The notes below the pieces were generated by a model. The model was given only the letters and a program-made list of their open reading frames with translations. It was not told the origin of the DNA and made no database searches. From Colletes latitarsis (lineage: Eukaryota; Arthropoda; Insecta; Hymenoptera; Colletidae), in assembly GCF_051014445.1 (NCBI RefSeq), contig NW_027488370.1, forward strand, positions 2,852,001-2,916,000: 64,000 nucleotides of DNA, read 5' to 3'. The translations under genes were made by a program, and so were the position numbers. This document shows, piece by piece, positions 14,461-26,960 of the stretch (position 1 is its first letter; every line of letters begins with the position of its first letter).

Positions 14461-16481
14461 TGCGATTAATATTTTAGAGGATAACGCCGGTTATGTCTCG
14501 GTTAGTTCTGGGATTTGCCCTCATCTGGCTAGTACCTTCGCATTTTTCGCCAACTTGTTGGCTAGATCCTGAGCTTTTTCTGGTTTGGATCCCGTAATAA
14601 TGACGCTCCACACCGAAACAGTCAATTAAACCTGGGTTCGATTAATATTTTAGAGGATAACGCCGGTTATGTCTCGGTTAGGTCTGGGATTTGCCCTCAT
14701 CTGGCTCGTACTTTCGCATTTTTCGCATACTTGTTGGCCAGATCCTGGCATTTTTCTGGTCTGTATCACGTAGCAATGCGGTACCACACCGAAACAGTCA
14801 ATTAAACCTGGTTGCGATTAATATTTTAGATGATAACGCTGGTTATATCTGGGTTAGTTCTGGTTTTTGCGATCATCTGGCTCATACTTTCGCAATTTTC
14901 GCGAACTCGTTGGCCAGATCTTGGGTTTTTTGTGGTTTGGATCCCGTCGTAATGTGGTTCCACACCGAAGCAGTCAATTAAACCTGGTTGCGATGAATAT
15001 TTTGGAGGATAACGCCGGTTATGTCTCGGTTAGGTCTGGGATTTGCCCTCATCTGGCTCGTACTTTCGCATTTTTCGCATACTAGTTAGCCAGATCGTGG
15101 CCTTTTTCCGGCTTGGACCACGTAGTAATTTGGTACCACACCGAAACAGTCAATAGAAGCTGGTTGCGATTAATATTTTAGAGGATAACGCCGGTTATGT
15201 CTGGGTTAGGTCTGGGATTTGCCCCCATCTGGCTCGTACTTTCGCATTTCTCGCATACTTGTTGGCCAGATGCAGGGCTTTTTCTGGTTTGTATCCCGTC
15301 GTAATGTGGTTCCACACCGAAACAGTCAATTAATCCTGGTTGCGATTAATATTTTAGAGGATAACGCTGGTTATGTCTGGGTTAGTTCTGGTATTTGCAA
15401 TCATCTGGCTCGTAACTTCGCATTTTTCGCATACTTGTTGGCCAGATCCTGGGCTTTTTCTGGTTTGGATCACGTAGTAATGCGGTACCACACCGAAACA
15501 GTCAATTAAACCTGGTTGCGATTAATATTTTAGAGGATAACGCTGGTTATGTCTGGGTTAGTTCTGGTATTTGCAATCATCTGGCTCATATTTTCGCAAT
15601 TTTCGCGTACTCGTTGGCCAGATCTTGGGTTTTTTGTGGTTTGGATCCCGTCGTAATGTGGTTCCACACCGAAGCAGTCAATTAAACCCGGTTGCGGTTA
15701 ATATTTTGGAGGATAATGCCGGTTATATCTCGGTTAGTTCTGGGATTTGCCCTCATCTGGCTCGTACCTTCGCATTTTTCGCATTCTTGTGGGCCAGATC
15801 CTGGGCTGTTTCTGGTTTGGATCACGTACTAATGCGGTACCAGACCAAAACAGTCAATTAATCCTGGTTGCGATTAATATTTTAGAGGATAACGCCGGTT
15901 ATGTCTCGGTTAGTTCTGGGATTTGCCCTCATCTGGCTAGTACCTTCGCATTTTTCGCCAACTTGTTGGCTAGATCCTGAGCTTTTTCTGGTTTGGATCC
16001 CGTAATAATGACGCTCCACACCGAAACAGTCAATTAAACCTGGGTTCGATTAATATTTTAGAGGATAACGCCGGTTATGTCTCGGTTAGGTCTGGGATTT
16101 GCCCTCATCTGGCTCGTACTTTCGCATTTTTCGCATACTTGTTGGCCAGATCCTGGCATTTTTCTGGTCTGTATCACGTAGCAATGCGGTACCACACCGA
16201 AACAGTCAATTAAACCTGGTTGCGATTAATATTTTAGATGATAACGCTGGTTATATCTGGGTTAGTTCTGGTTTTTGCGATCATCTGGCTCATACTTTCG
16301 CAATTTTCGCGAACTCGTTGGCCAGATCTTGGGTTTTTTGTGGTTTGGATCCCGTCGTAATGTGGTTCCACACCGAAGCAGTCAATTAAACCTGGTTGCG
16401 ATGAATATTTTGGAGGATAACGCCGGTTATGTCTCGGTTAGGTCTGGGATTTGCCCTCATCTGGCTCGTACTTTCGCAATT
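14385..16481 (+). repeat. 8-monomer (1408-bp) satellite duplication
   Basis: The segment at about 14385-15073 recurs at about 15793-16481, exactly 1408 bp (8 x 176) downstream. It carries shared private variants: GGATCCCGTAATAATGACGCTCC, TGGTCTGTATCACGTAGC and TTTAGATGATAACGC. Past each end the two copies diverge. Part of the same unit appears again near 19195-20285 (offset 4565 bp) and near 26046-26480 (offset 11251 bp), marked by the rare ACTAGTTAGCCAGATCG variant at 15082, 19647 and 26333. Confidence 0.85.
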
Positions 16482-18883
16482 TTCGCGTACTTGTTGGACA
16501 GATCTAGGGGTTTTTGTGGTTTGGATCCCGTCGTAATGTGGTTCCACACCTTAGCAGTCAATTAAACCTGGTTGCGATGAATATTTTGGAGAATAACGCT
16601 GGTTATGTTTGGGTTAGTTCTGGTATTTGCAATCATCTGGCTCGTACTTTCGCATTTTTCGCATACTTGTTGGCCAGTTCCTGGGCTTTTTCTGGTTTGG
16701 ATCACGTAGTAATGTGGTACCACGCCGAAACAGGCAATTAAACCTGATTGCGATTAATATTTTAGAGGATAACTCCGGTTATGTCTCGGTTAGGTCTGGT
16801 ATTTGCCCTCATCTGGCTCGAACTTTCGCATTTTTCGCATACTTGTTGGCCAGATCCTGGCATTTTTCTGGTCTGTATCACGTAGTATTGCGGTACCACA
16901 CCGAAACAGTCAATTAATCCTGGTTGCGATTAATATTTTAGAGGATAACGCCGGTTATGACTCGGTTAGGTCTGGGCTTTGGCCTCATCTGGCACGTACT
17001 TTCGCATTTTTCGCATACTTGTTGGCCAGATCCTGGCATTTTTCTGGTCTGTATCACGTAGTATTGCGGTACCACACCGAAACAGTCAATTAATCCTGGT
17101 TGCGATTAATATTTTAGAGGATAACGCCGGTTATGTCTCGGTTAGGTCTGGGCTTTGGCCTCATCTGGCACGTACTTTCGCATTTCTCGCATACTTGTTG
17201 TCCAGATCCTGGCCTTTTTCTGGCTTGGACCACATAGTGATCTGGTACCGCACCGAAACAGTCAATTAATCCTGATTGCGATTAATATTTTAGAGGATAA
17301 CGCCTGTTATGTCTGGGTTAGTTCTGGTATTTGCAATCATCTGGCTCGTAACTTCGCATTTTTCGCCTACTTGTTGGCCAGATCCTGGGCTTTTTCTGGT
17401 TTGGATCACGTAGTAATGCGGTACCACACCGAAACAGTCAATTAAACCTGGTTGCGATTAATATTTTAGAGGATAACGCTGGTTATGTCTGGGTTAGTTC
17501 TGGTATTTGCAATCATCTGGATCATACTTTCGCAATTTTCGCGTACTCGTTGGCCAGATCTTGGGTTTTTTGTGGTTTGGATCCCGTCATAATGTGGTTC
17601 CACACCGAAGCAGTCAATTAAACCTGGTTGCGATGAATATTTAGGAGGATACAGCCGGTTATGTCTCGGTTAGGTCAGGGATTTGCCCTCATCTGTCTCG
17701 TACTTTTCCATTTTTCGCATACTTGTTGGCCAGATCCTGGCATTTTTCTGGTCTGTATCACGTAGTATTGCGGTACCACACCGAAACAGTCAACTAAACC
17801 TGGTTGCGATTAATATTTTAGAGGATAACGCTGGTTATGTCTGGGTTAGTTCTGGTATTTGCAATCATCTGGATCATACTTTCGCAATTTTCGCGTACTC
17901 GTTGGCCAGATCTTGGGTTTTTTGTGGTTTGGATCCCGTCGTAATGTGGTTCCACACCGAAGCAGTCAATTAAACCTGGTTGCGATGAATATTTAGGAGG
18001 ATAACGCCGGTTATGTCTCGGTTAGGTCAGGGATTTGCCCTCATCTGGCTCGTACTTTCGCCTTTTTCGCATACTTGTTGGCCAGATCCTGGCCTTTTCC
18101 TGGTTTAGATCACGTACTAATGCGGTACCAGACCGAAACAGTCAATTAATCCTGGTTGCGATTAATATTTTAGAGGATAACGCCGGTTATGTCTCGGTTA
18201 GGTCAGGGATTTGCCCTCATCTGGCTCGTACTTTCGCCTTTTTCGCATACTTGTTGGCCAGATCCTGGCCTTTTCCTGGTTTAGATCACGTACTAATGCG
18301 GTACCAGACCGAAACAGTCAATTAATCCTGGTTGCGATTAATATTTTAGAGGATAACGCCGGTTATGTCTCGGTTAGGTCAGGGATTTGCCCTCATCTGG
18401 CTCGTACTTTCGCCTTTTTCGCATTCTTGTGGGCCAGATCCTGTCCTTTTTCTGGCCCGGACCACGTAGTAATGTGGTACCACGCCGAAACAGGCAATTA
18501 AACCTGGTTGCGATTAATATTTTAGAGGATAACGCCGGTTATGTCTCGGTTAGGTCTGGTATTTGCCCTCATCTGGCTCGTACTTTCGCATTTCTCGCAT
18601 ACTTGTTGGCCAGATCCTGGCCTTTTCCTGGTTTAGATCACGTACTAATGCGGTACCAGACCGAAACAGTCAATTAATCCTGGTTGCGATTAATATTTTA
18701 GAGGATAACGCCGGTTATGTCTGGGTTATGTCTGGGATTTGCCCCCATCTGGCTCGTACTTTCGCATTTCTCGCATACTTGCTGGCCAGATCCAGGGCTT
18801 TTTCTGGGTTGTATCCCGTCGTAATGTGGTTCCACACCGAAACAGTCAATTAATCCTGGTTGCGATTAATATTTTAGAGGATA

Positions 18884-18911
18884 ACGCTGGTTATGTCTGG
18901 TATTTGCAATC
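18884..18911 (+). repeat. Monomer variant with 11-bp deletion
   Basis: In this monomer the usual GTCTGGGTTAGTTCTGGTATTTG segment is shortened to GTCTGGTATTTG. The same deletion occurs at about 11335-11350, and both copies are followed by the same CATTTTCCGCC and GTTTAGATTTTGCAGG variants. The two are therefore copies of one event moved about 7.5 kb apart, and serve as a marker for array rearrangement. Confidence 0.8.
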
Positions 18912-21900
18912 ATCTGGCTCGTACCTTCGCATTTTCCGCCTACTTGTTGGCAAGATCCTGGGCTTTTTCTGGTTTGGATCACGTAGTAATGCGGTACCAC
19001 ACCGTAACAGTCAATTGAACCTGGTTGCGGTTTAGATTTTGCAGGATAACGCCGTTTATGTCTGGGTTAGGTCTGGGATTTGGCCTCATCTGGCTCATAC
19101 TTTCGCATTTCTCGCATACTTGTTGGCCAGATCTAGGGCTTTATCTGGTTTGTATCCCGTCGTAATGTGGTTCCACACCGAAACAGTCAATTAAACCTGG
19201 GTTCGATTAATATTTTAGAGGATAACGCCGGTTATGTCTCGGTTAGGTCTGGGATTTGCCCTCATCTGGCTCGTACTTTCGCATTTTTCGCATACTTGTT
19301 GGCCAGATCCTGGCATTTTTCTGGTCTGTATCACGTAGCAATGCGGTACCACACCGAAACAGTCAATTAAACCTGGTTGCGATTAATATTTTAGATGATA
19401 ACGCTGGTTATATCTGGGTTAGTTCTGGTTTTTGCGATCATCTGGCTCATACTTTCGCAATTTTCGCGAACTCGTTGGCCAGATCTTGGGTTTTTTGTGG
19501 TTTGGATCCCGTCGTAATGTGGTTCCACACCGAAGCAGTCAATTAAACCTGGTTGCGATGAATATTTTGGAGGATAACGCCGGTTATGTCTCGGTTAGGT
19601 CTGGGATTTGCCCTCATCTGGCTCGTACTTTCGCATTTTTCGCATACTAGTTAGCCAGATCGTGGCCTTTTTCCGGCTTGGACCACGTAGTAATTTGGTA
19701 CCACACCGAAACAGTCAGTAGAAGCTGGTTGCGATTAATATTTTAGAGGATAACGCCGGTTATGTCTGGGTTAGGTCTGGGATTTGCCCCCATCTGGCTC
19801 GTACTTTCGCATTTCTCGCATACTTGTTGGCCAGATGCGGGGCTTTTTCTGGTTTGTAACCCGTCGTAATGTGGTTCCACACCGAAACAGTCAATTAATC
19901 CTGGTTGCGATTAATATTTTAGAGGATAACGCTGGTTATGCCTGGGTTAGTTCTGGTATTTGCAATCATCTGGCTCGTAACTTCGCATTTTTCGCCTACT
20001 TGTTGGCCAGATCCTGGGCTTTTTCTGGTTTGGATCACGTAGTAATGCGGTACCACACCGAAACAGTCAATTAAACCTGGTTGCGATTAATATTTTAGAG
20101 GATAACGCTGGTTATGTCTGGGTTAGTTCTGGTATTTGCAATCATCTGGCTCATATTTTCGCAATTTTCGCGTACTCGTTGGCCAGATCTTGGGTTTTTT
20201 GTGGTTTGGATCCCGTCGTAATGTGGTTCCACACCGAAGCAGTCAATTAAACCTGGTTGCGGTTAATATTTTGGAGGATAATGCCGGTTATATCTCGGTT
20301 AGTTCTGGGATTTGCCCTCATCTGGCTGGTACCTTCGCATTTTTCGCATTCTTGTGGGCCAGATCCTGTCATTTTTCTGGCCCGGTCCACGTAGTAATGT
20401 GGTACCACGCCGAAACATGCAATTAAACCTGGTTGCGATTAATATTTTAGATGATAACGCTGGTTATGTCTCGGTTAGGTCTGGTATTTGCCCTCATCTG
20501 GATTATACTTTCGCAATTATCGCGTACTTGTTGGCCAGATCTTGGGTTTTTTCTGGTTTGTATCCCGTCGTAATGTGGTTCCACACCGAAACAGTCAATT
20601 AAACCTGGTTGCGATTAATATTTTAGAGGATGACGCTGGTTATGTCTGGGTTAGTTCTGGTATTTGCAATCATCTGTCTCGTACCTACGCTTTTTCCGCC
20701 TACTTGTTGGCAAGATCCTGGGCTTTTCTGGTTTGGATCACGTAGTAATGCGGTACCACACCGAAACAGTCAATTAAACCTGGTTGCGATTAATATTTTA
20801 GAGGTTAACGCTGGTTATGTCTGGGTTAGTTCTGGTATTTGCAATGATCTGGCTCGAACTTTCGCATTTCTCGCATACTTGTTGACCAGATCCTGGCCTT
20901 TTCCTGATTTAGATCACGTAGTAATGCGGTACCACACCGAAACAGTCAATTAAACCTGGTTGCGATTAATATTTTAGAGGATAACGCCGGTTATGTCTCG
21001 GTTAGGTCTGGGATTTGCCCTCATCTGTCTCGTACTTTCGCATTTTTCGCATACTTGTTGGCCAGATCCTGGCATTTTTCTGGTCTGTATCACGTAGTAT
21101 TGCGGTACCACACCGAAACAGTCAATTAATCCTGGTTGCGATTAATATTTTAGAGGATAACGCCGGTTATGTCTCGGTTAGTTCTGGGATTTGTCCTCAT
21201 CTGGCTAGTACCTTAGCATTTTTCGCCAAGTTGTTGGCTAGATCCTGAGCTTTTTCTGGTTTGGATCCCGTAATTATGACGCTCCACACCGAAACAGTCA
21301 ATTAAACCTGGGTCCGATTGATATTTTAGAGGATAACGCCGGTTATGTCTCGGTTAGGTCTGGGATTTGCCCTCATCTGGCTCGTACTTTCGCATTTTTC
21401 ACATACTTGTTGGCCAGATCCTGGCCTTTTTTTGGCTTGGACCAGGTCGTAATGTGGGACCATACTCAAACAGTCAATTAAACCTGGTTGCGATTAATAC
21501 TTTAGAGGATAACGCTGGTTATGTCTGGGTTAGTTCTGGTATTTGCAATCATCTGGCTCGTACCTTCGCATTCTCCGCCAACTTGCTGGCAAGATCTTGG
21601 GCTTTTTCTGGTTTGGATCACGTAGTAATGCGGTACCACACCGAAACAGTCAATTAAACCTGGTTGCGATTAATATTTTAGAGGATAACGCTGGTTATGT
21701 CTGGGTTAGTTCTCGTATTTGCAATCATCTGGCTCATACTTTCGCAATTTTCGCGCACTCTTTGGCCAGATCTTTGGTTTTTTGTGGTTTGGATCCCGTC
21801 GTAATGTGTTTCCACACCGAAGCAGTCAATTAAACCTGGTTGCGATGAATATTACGGAGGATAACGCCGGTTATGTCTCGGTTAGGTCTGGGATTTGCCC

Positions 21901-22598
21901 TCATCTGTCTCGTACTTTCGCATTTTTCGCATACTTGTTGGCCAGATCCTGGCATTTTTCTGGTCTGTATCACGTAGTAATGCGGTACCACACCGTAACA
22001 GTCAATTAAACCTGGTTGCGGTTAATATTTTGGATGATAACGCCGGTTATGTCTGGGTTAGGTCTGGGATTTGCCCTTATCTGGCTCGTACTTTCGCATT
22101 TCTCGCATACCTGTTGGCCAGATCCTGGGCTGTTTCTGGTTTGGATCACGTACTAATGCGGTACCAGACCGAAACAGTCAATTAATCCTGGTTGCGATTA
22201 ATATTTTAGAGGATAACACCGGTTATGTCTCTGTTAGTTCTGGGATTTGCCCTCATCTGGCTAGTACCTTCGCATTTTTCGCCTATTTGTTGGCTAGATC
22301 CTGAGCTTTTTCTGGTTTGGATCCCGTAATAATGACGCTCCACACCGAAACAGTCAATTTAACCTGGGTTCGATTAATATTTTAGAGGATAACGCCGGTT
22401 ATATCTCTGTTAGGTCTGGGATTTGCCCTCATCTGGCTCGTACCTTCGCATTTTTCGCATTCTTGTGGGCCAGATCCTGGCCTTTTTCTGGCTGGGATAA
22501 CGTAGTAATGCGGTACCACACTCAAACAGTCAATTAAACCTGGTTGCGATTAATATTTTAGAGGATAGCGCCGGTTATTTCTCGGTTAGGTCTGGGAT

Positions 22599-24650
22599 TT
22601 GCCCTCATCTGTCTCCTACTATCACATTTTTCGCATACTTGTTGGCCAGATCCTGGCCTTTTTCTGGTCTGTATCACGTAGTAATGCGGTACCACACCGA
22701 AGCAGTCAATTAAACCTGGTTGCGATTAATATTTTAGAGGATAACGCTGGTTATGTCTGGGTTAGTTCTGGTATTTGCAATCAACAGGCTCATACTTTCG
22801 CAATTTTCGCGTACTTGTTGGCCAGATCTTGGGGTTTTTGTGGTTTGGATCCCGTCGTAATGTGGATCCACACCGAAGCAGTCAATTAAACCTGGTTGCG
22901 ATTAATATTTTAGAGGATAACGCCGGTTATGCCTGGGTTAGTTCTGGTATTTGCAATCATCTGGCTCATACTTTCGCAATTTTCGCGTACTTGTTGGCCA
23001 GATCTTGGGTTTCTTGTGGTTTGGATCCCGTCGTAATGTGGATCCACACCGAAGCAGTCAATTAAGCCTGGCTGCGATGAATATTTTAGAGGATAACGCT
23101 GCTTATGTTTGGGTTAGTTCTGCTATTTGCAATCATCTGGCTCGTACTTTCGCATTTCTGGCATACTTGTACGCAGATCCTGGGCTTTTTCTGGTTTGGA
23201 TCACGTAGTAATGCGGTGCCACACTGAAACAGTCAATTAAACCTGGTTGTGATTGACATTTTGGAGGATAACGCCGGTTATGTCACGGTTAGGTCTGGGA
23301 TTTGCCGTCATCTGGCTCGTATTTTCGCATTTTTCGCATACTTGTAGGCCAGATCCTGGCCATTTTTTCTGGCTTGGACCACCTAGTAATGTGGTATCAC
23401 ACTGAAACAGTCAATTAAACCTGGTTGTGATTAACATTTTGGAGGATAACGCCGGTTATGTCTCGGTCAGTTCTCGGACTTGCCCTCATCTGGCTCGTAC
23501 CTTCGCATTTTTCGCCTACTTGTTGGCAAGATCCTGGGCTTTTTCTGGTTTGGATCACGTAGTAATGCGGTACCACACCGATGCAGTCAATTAAACCTGG
23601 TTGCGATTAATATTTTAGAGGATAACGCCGGTTATGTCTTGGTTAGGTCTGGGATTTGGCCTCATCTGGCTCATACTTTCGCATTTCTCGCATACTTGTT
23701 GGCCAGATCCAGGGCTTTATCTGGTTTGTATCCCGTCGTAATGTGGTTCCACACCGAAACAGTGAATTAAACCCGGTTGCGATTAATATTTTAGAGGATA
23801 ACGCCGGTTATGTCTGGGTTAGGTCTGGTATTTGCAATCATCAGGCTCATACTTTCGCAATTTTCGCGTACTTGTTGGCCAGATCTTGGGTTTTTTGTGG
23901 TTTGGATCCCGTCGTAATGTGGATCCACACCGAAGCAGTCAATTAAACCTGGTTGCGATTAATATTTTAGAGGATAACGCTGGTTATGTCTGGGTTAGTT
24001 CTGGTATTTGCAATCATCTGGCTCATACTTTCGCAATTTTCGCGTACTTGTTGGCCAGATCTTGGGTTTCTTGTGGTTTAGATCCCGTCGTCATGTGGAT
24101 CCACACCGAAGCAGTCAATTAAGCCTGGCTGCGATGAATATTTTAGAGGATAACGCTGCTTATGTTTGGGTTAGTTCTGCTATTTGCAATCATCTGGCTC
24201 GTACTTTCGCATTTCTGGCATACTTGTAGGCAGATCCTGGGCTTTTTCTGGTTTGGATCACGTAGTAATGCGGTACCACACTGAAACAGTCAATTAAACC
24301 TGGTTGTGATTAACATTTTGGAGGATAACGTCGGTTATGTCACGGTTAGGTCTGGGATTTGCCGTCATCTGGCTCGTATTTTCGCATTTTTCGCATACTT
24401 GTTGGCAAGATCCTGGGCTTTTTCTGGTTTGGATCACGTAGTAATGCGGTACCACACCGATGCAGTCAATTAAACCTGGTTGCGATTAATATTTTAGAGG
24501 ATAACGCCGGTTATGTCTTGGTTAGGTCTGGGATTTGGCCTCATCTGGCTCATACTTTCGCATTTCTCGCATACTTGTTGGCCAGATCCAGGGCTTTATC
24601 TGGTTTGTATCCCGTCGTAATGTGGTTCCACACCGAAACAGTGAATTAAA
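22599..24650 (+). repeat. Higher-order satellite segment, copy 1 (repeated at 28053-29224)
   Basis: Monomers from 22599 reappear from 28053 with an offset of 5454 bp (31 monomers minus 2 bp), and the 23480 unit reappears at 28934 with the same offset. Internally the 23480 unit is repeated at 24359 (879 bp). Shared markers include the GCTATCACA-type CTCCTACTATCACATTTTTC variant, GTGGATCCACACCGAAGCAG, and AAGCCTGGCTGCGATGAATATT. The segment is a building block used again in several later higher-order repeats. Confidence 0.8.
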
Positions 24651-25861
24651 CCCGGTTGCGATTAATATTTTAGAGGATAACGCCGGTTATGTCTGGGTTA
24701 GGTCTGGGATTTGCCCACATCTGGCTCGTACTTTCGCATTTCTCGCATACTTGTTGGCCAGATCCTGGGCTTTTTCTGGTTTAGATCACGTAGTAATGTG
24801 GTTCCACACCGAAACAGTCAATTAAACCTGGTTGCGATTAATATTTTAGACGATAACGCCGGTTATGTCACGGTTAGGTCTGGGATTTGCCGTCATCTGG
24901 CTCGAATTTTCGCATTTCTCGCATACTTGTTGGCCAGATCCTGGGCTTTTTCTGGTTTGGATCACGTAGTAATGTGGTACCACACTGAAACAGTCAATAA
25001 AAGCTGGTTCCGATTAGTATTTTATAGGATAACGCTGGTTACGTCTGGTTTAGTTCTGGTATTGGCAATCATCTGGCTCGTACCTTCGCATTTTTCGCCT
25101 ACTTGTTGGCTAGATCCTGGCCTTTTTCTGGCTTGGACCATGTAGTAATGTGGTATCACACTGAAACAGTCAACTAAACCTGGTTGTGATTAACATTTTG
25201 GAGGATAACGCCGGTTATGTCTTGGTTAGGTCTGGTATTTGCCCTCATCTGGCTCGTACTTTCGTGTTTTTCGCATACTTGTTGGCCAGATCCTGGGCTT
25301 TTCCTGGTTCGGATCACGTAGTAATGTGGTACCACACTGAAACAGTCAATAAAAGCTGGTTCCGATTAGTATCTTACAGGATAACACCGGTTATGTCTGG
25401 GTTAGGTCTGGGATTTGCCCTCATCTGGCTCGTACTTTCGCATTTTCGCATACTTGTTGGCCAGATCCTGGCCTTTTTCTGGCTTGGACCACGTAGTAAT
25501 GTGGTATCACACTGAAATAGTCAACTAAACCTGGTTGTGATTAACATTTTGGAGGATAACGCCGGTTATGTCTTGGTTAGGTCTGGTATTTGCCCTCATC
25601 TGGCTCGTACTTTCGCATTTCTCGCATACTTGTTGGCCAGATCCTTGCCTTTTCCTGGTTTGGATCACGTAGTAATGCGGTACCACACTGAATCAGTCAA
25701 TTAAACCTGGTTGTGATTAATATTTTGGAGATTAACGCTGGTTATGTTTGGGTTAGTTCCGGTATTTGCAACCATCTGGCTGATACTTTCGCATTTTTTG
25801 CATACTTGTTGGCCAGATCCAGGGCTTTTTCTGGTTTGTATCCCGTCGTAATGTGGTTCCA

Positions 25862-26960
25862 CACCGAAACAGTCAATTAATCCTGGTTGCGATTAATATT
25901 TTAGAGGATAACGCCGGTTATGTCTCGGTTAGTTCTAGGATTTGCCCTCGTCTGGAAAGTACCTTCGCATTTTTCGCCTACTTATTGGCTAGATCCTGAG
26001 CTTTTTCTGGTTTGAATCCCGTAATAATGACGCTCCACACCGAAACAGTCAACTAAACCTGGTTGCGATTAATATTTTAGAGGATAACGCTGGTTATATC
26101 TGGGTTAGTTCTGGTATTTGCGATCATCTGGCTCATACTTTCGCAATTTTCGCGAACTCGTTGGCCAGATCTTGGGTTTTTTGTGGTTTGGATCCCGTCG
26201 TAATGTGGTTCCACACCGAAGCAGTCAATTAAACCTAGTTGCGATGAATATTTTGGAGGATAACGCCGGTTATGTCTCGGTTAGGTCTGGGATTTGCCCT
26301 CATCTGGCTCGTACTTTCGCATTTTTCGCCTACTAGTTAGCCAGATCGTGGCCTTTTTCCGGCTTGGACCACGTAGTAATTTGGTACCACACCGAAACAG
26401 CCAATAGAAGCTGGTTGCGATTAATATTTTAGAGGATAACGCCGGTTATGCCTGGGTTAGGTCTGGGATTTGCCCCCATCTGGCTCGTACTTTCGCATTT
26501 CTCGCATACTTGTTGGCCAGATGCAGGGCTTTTTCTGGTTTGTATCCCGTCGTAATGTGGTTCCACACCGAAACAGTCAATTAATCCTGGTTGCGATTAA
26601 TATTTTAGAGGATAACGCTGGTTATGTCTGGGTTAGTTCTGGTATTTGCGATCATCTGGCTCATACTTTCGCAATTTTCGCGAACTCGTTGGCCAGATCT
26701 TGGGTTTTTTGTGGTTTGGATAACGTCGTAATGTGGTTCCACACCGAAACAGTCAATTAATCCTGGTTGCGATTAATATTTTAGAGGATAACGCCGGTTA
26801 TGTCTCGGTTAGTTCTGGGATTTGCCCTCGTCTGGAAAGTACCTTCGCATTTTTCGCCTACTTGTTGGCTAGATCCTGAGCTTTTTCGGGTTTGAATCCC
26901 GTAATAATGACGCTCCACACCGAAACAGTCAACTAAACCTGGTTGCGATTAATATTTTAG
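25862..26960 (+). repeat. 5-monomer (880-bp) satellite duplication
   Basis: The rare variant CCTCGTCTGGAAAGTACC at about 25945 recurs at about 26825, 880 bp (5 x 176) downstream. The flanking GTAATAATGACGCTCCACACC and TTATATCTGGGTTAGTTC stretches are the same in both. Confidence 0.75.
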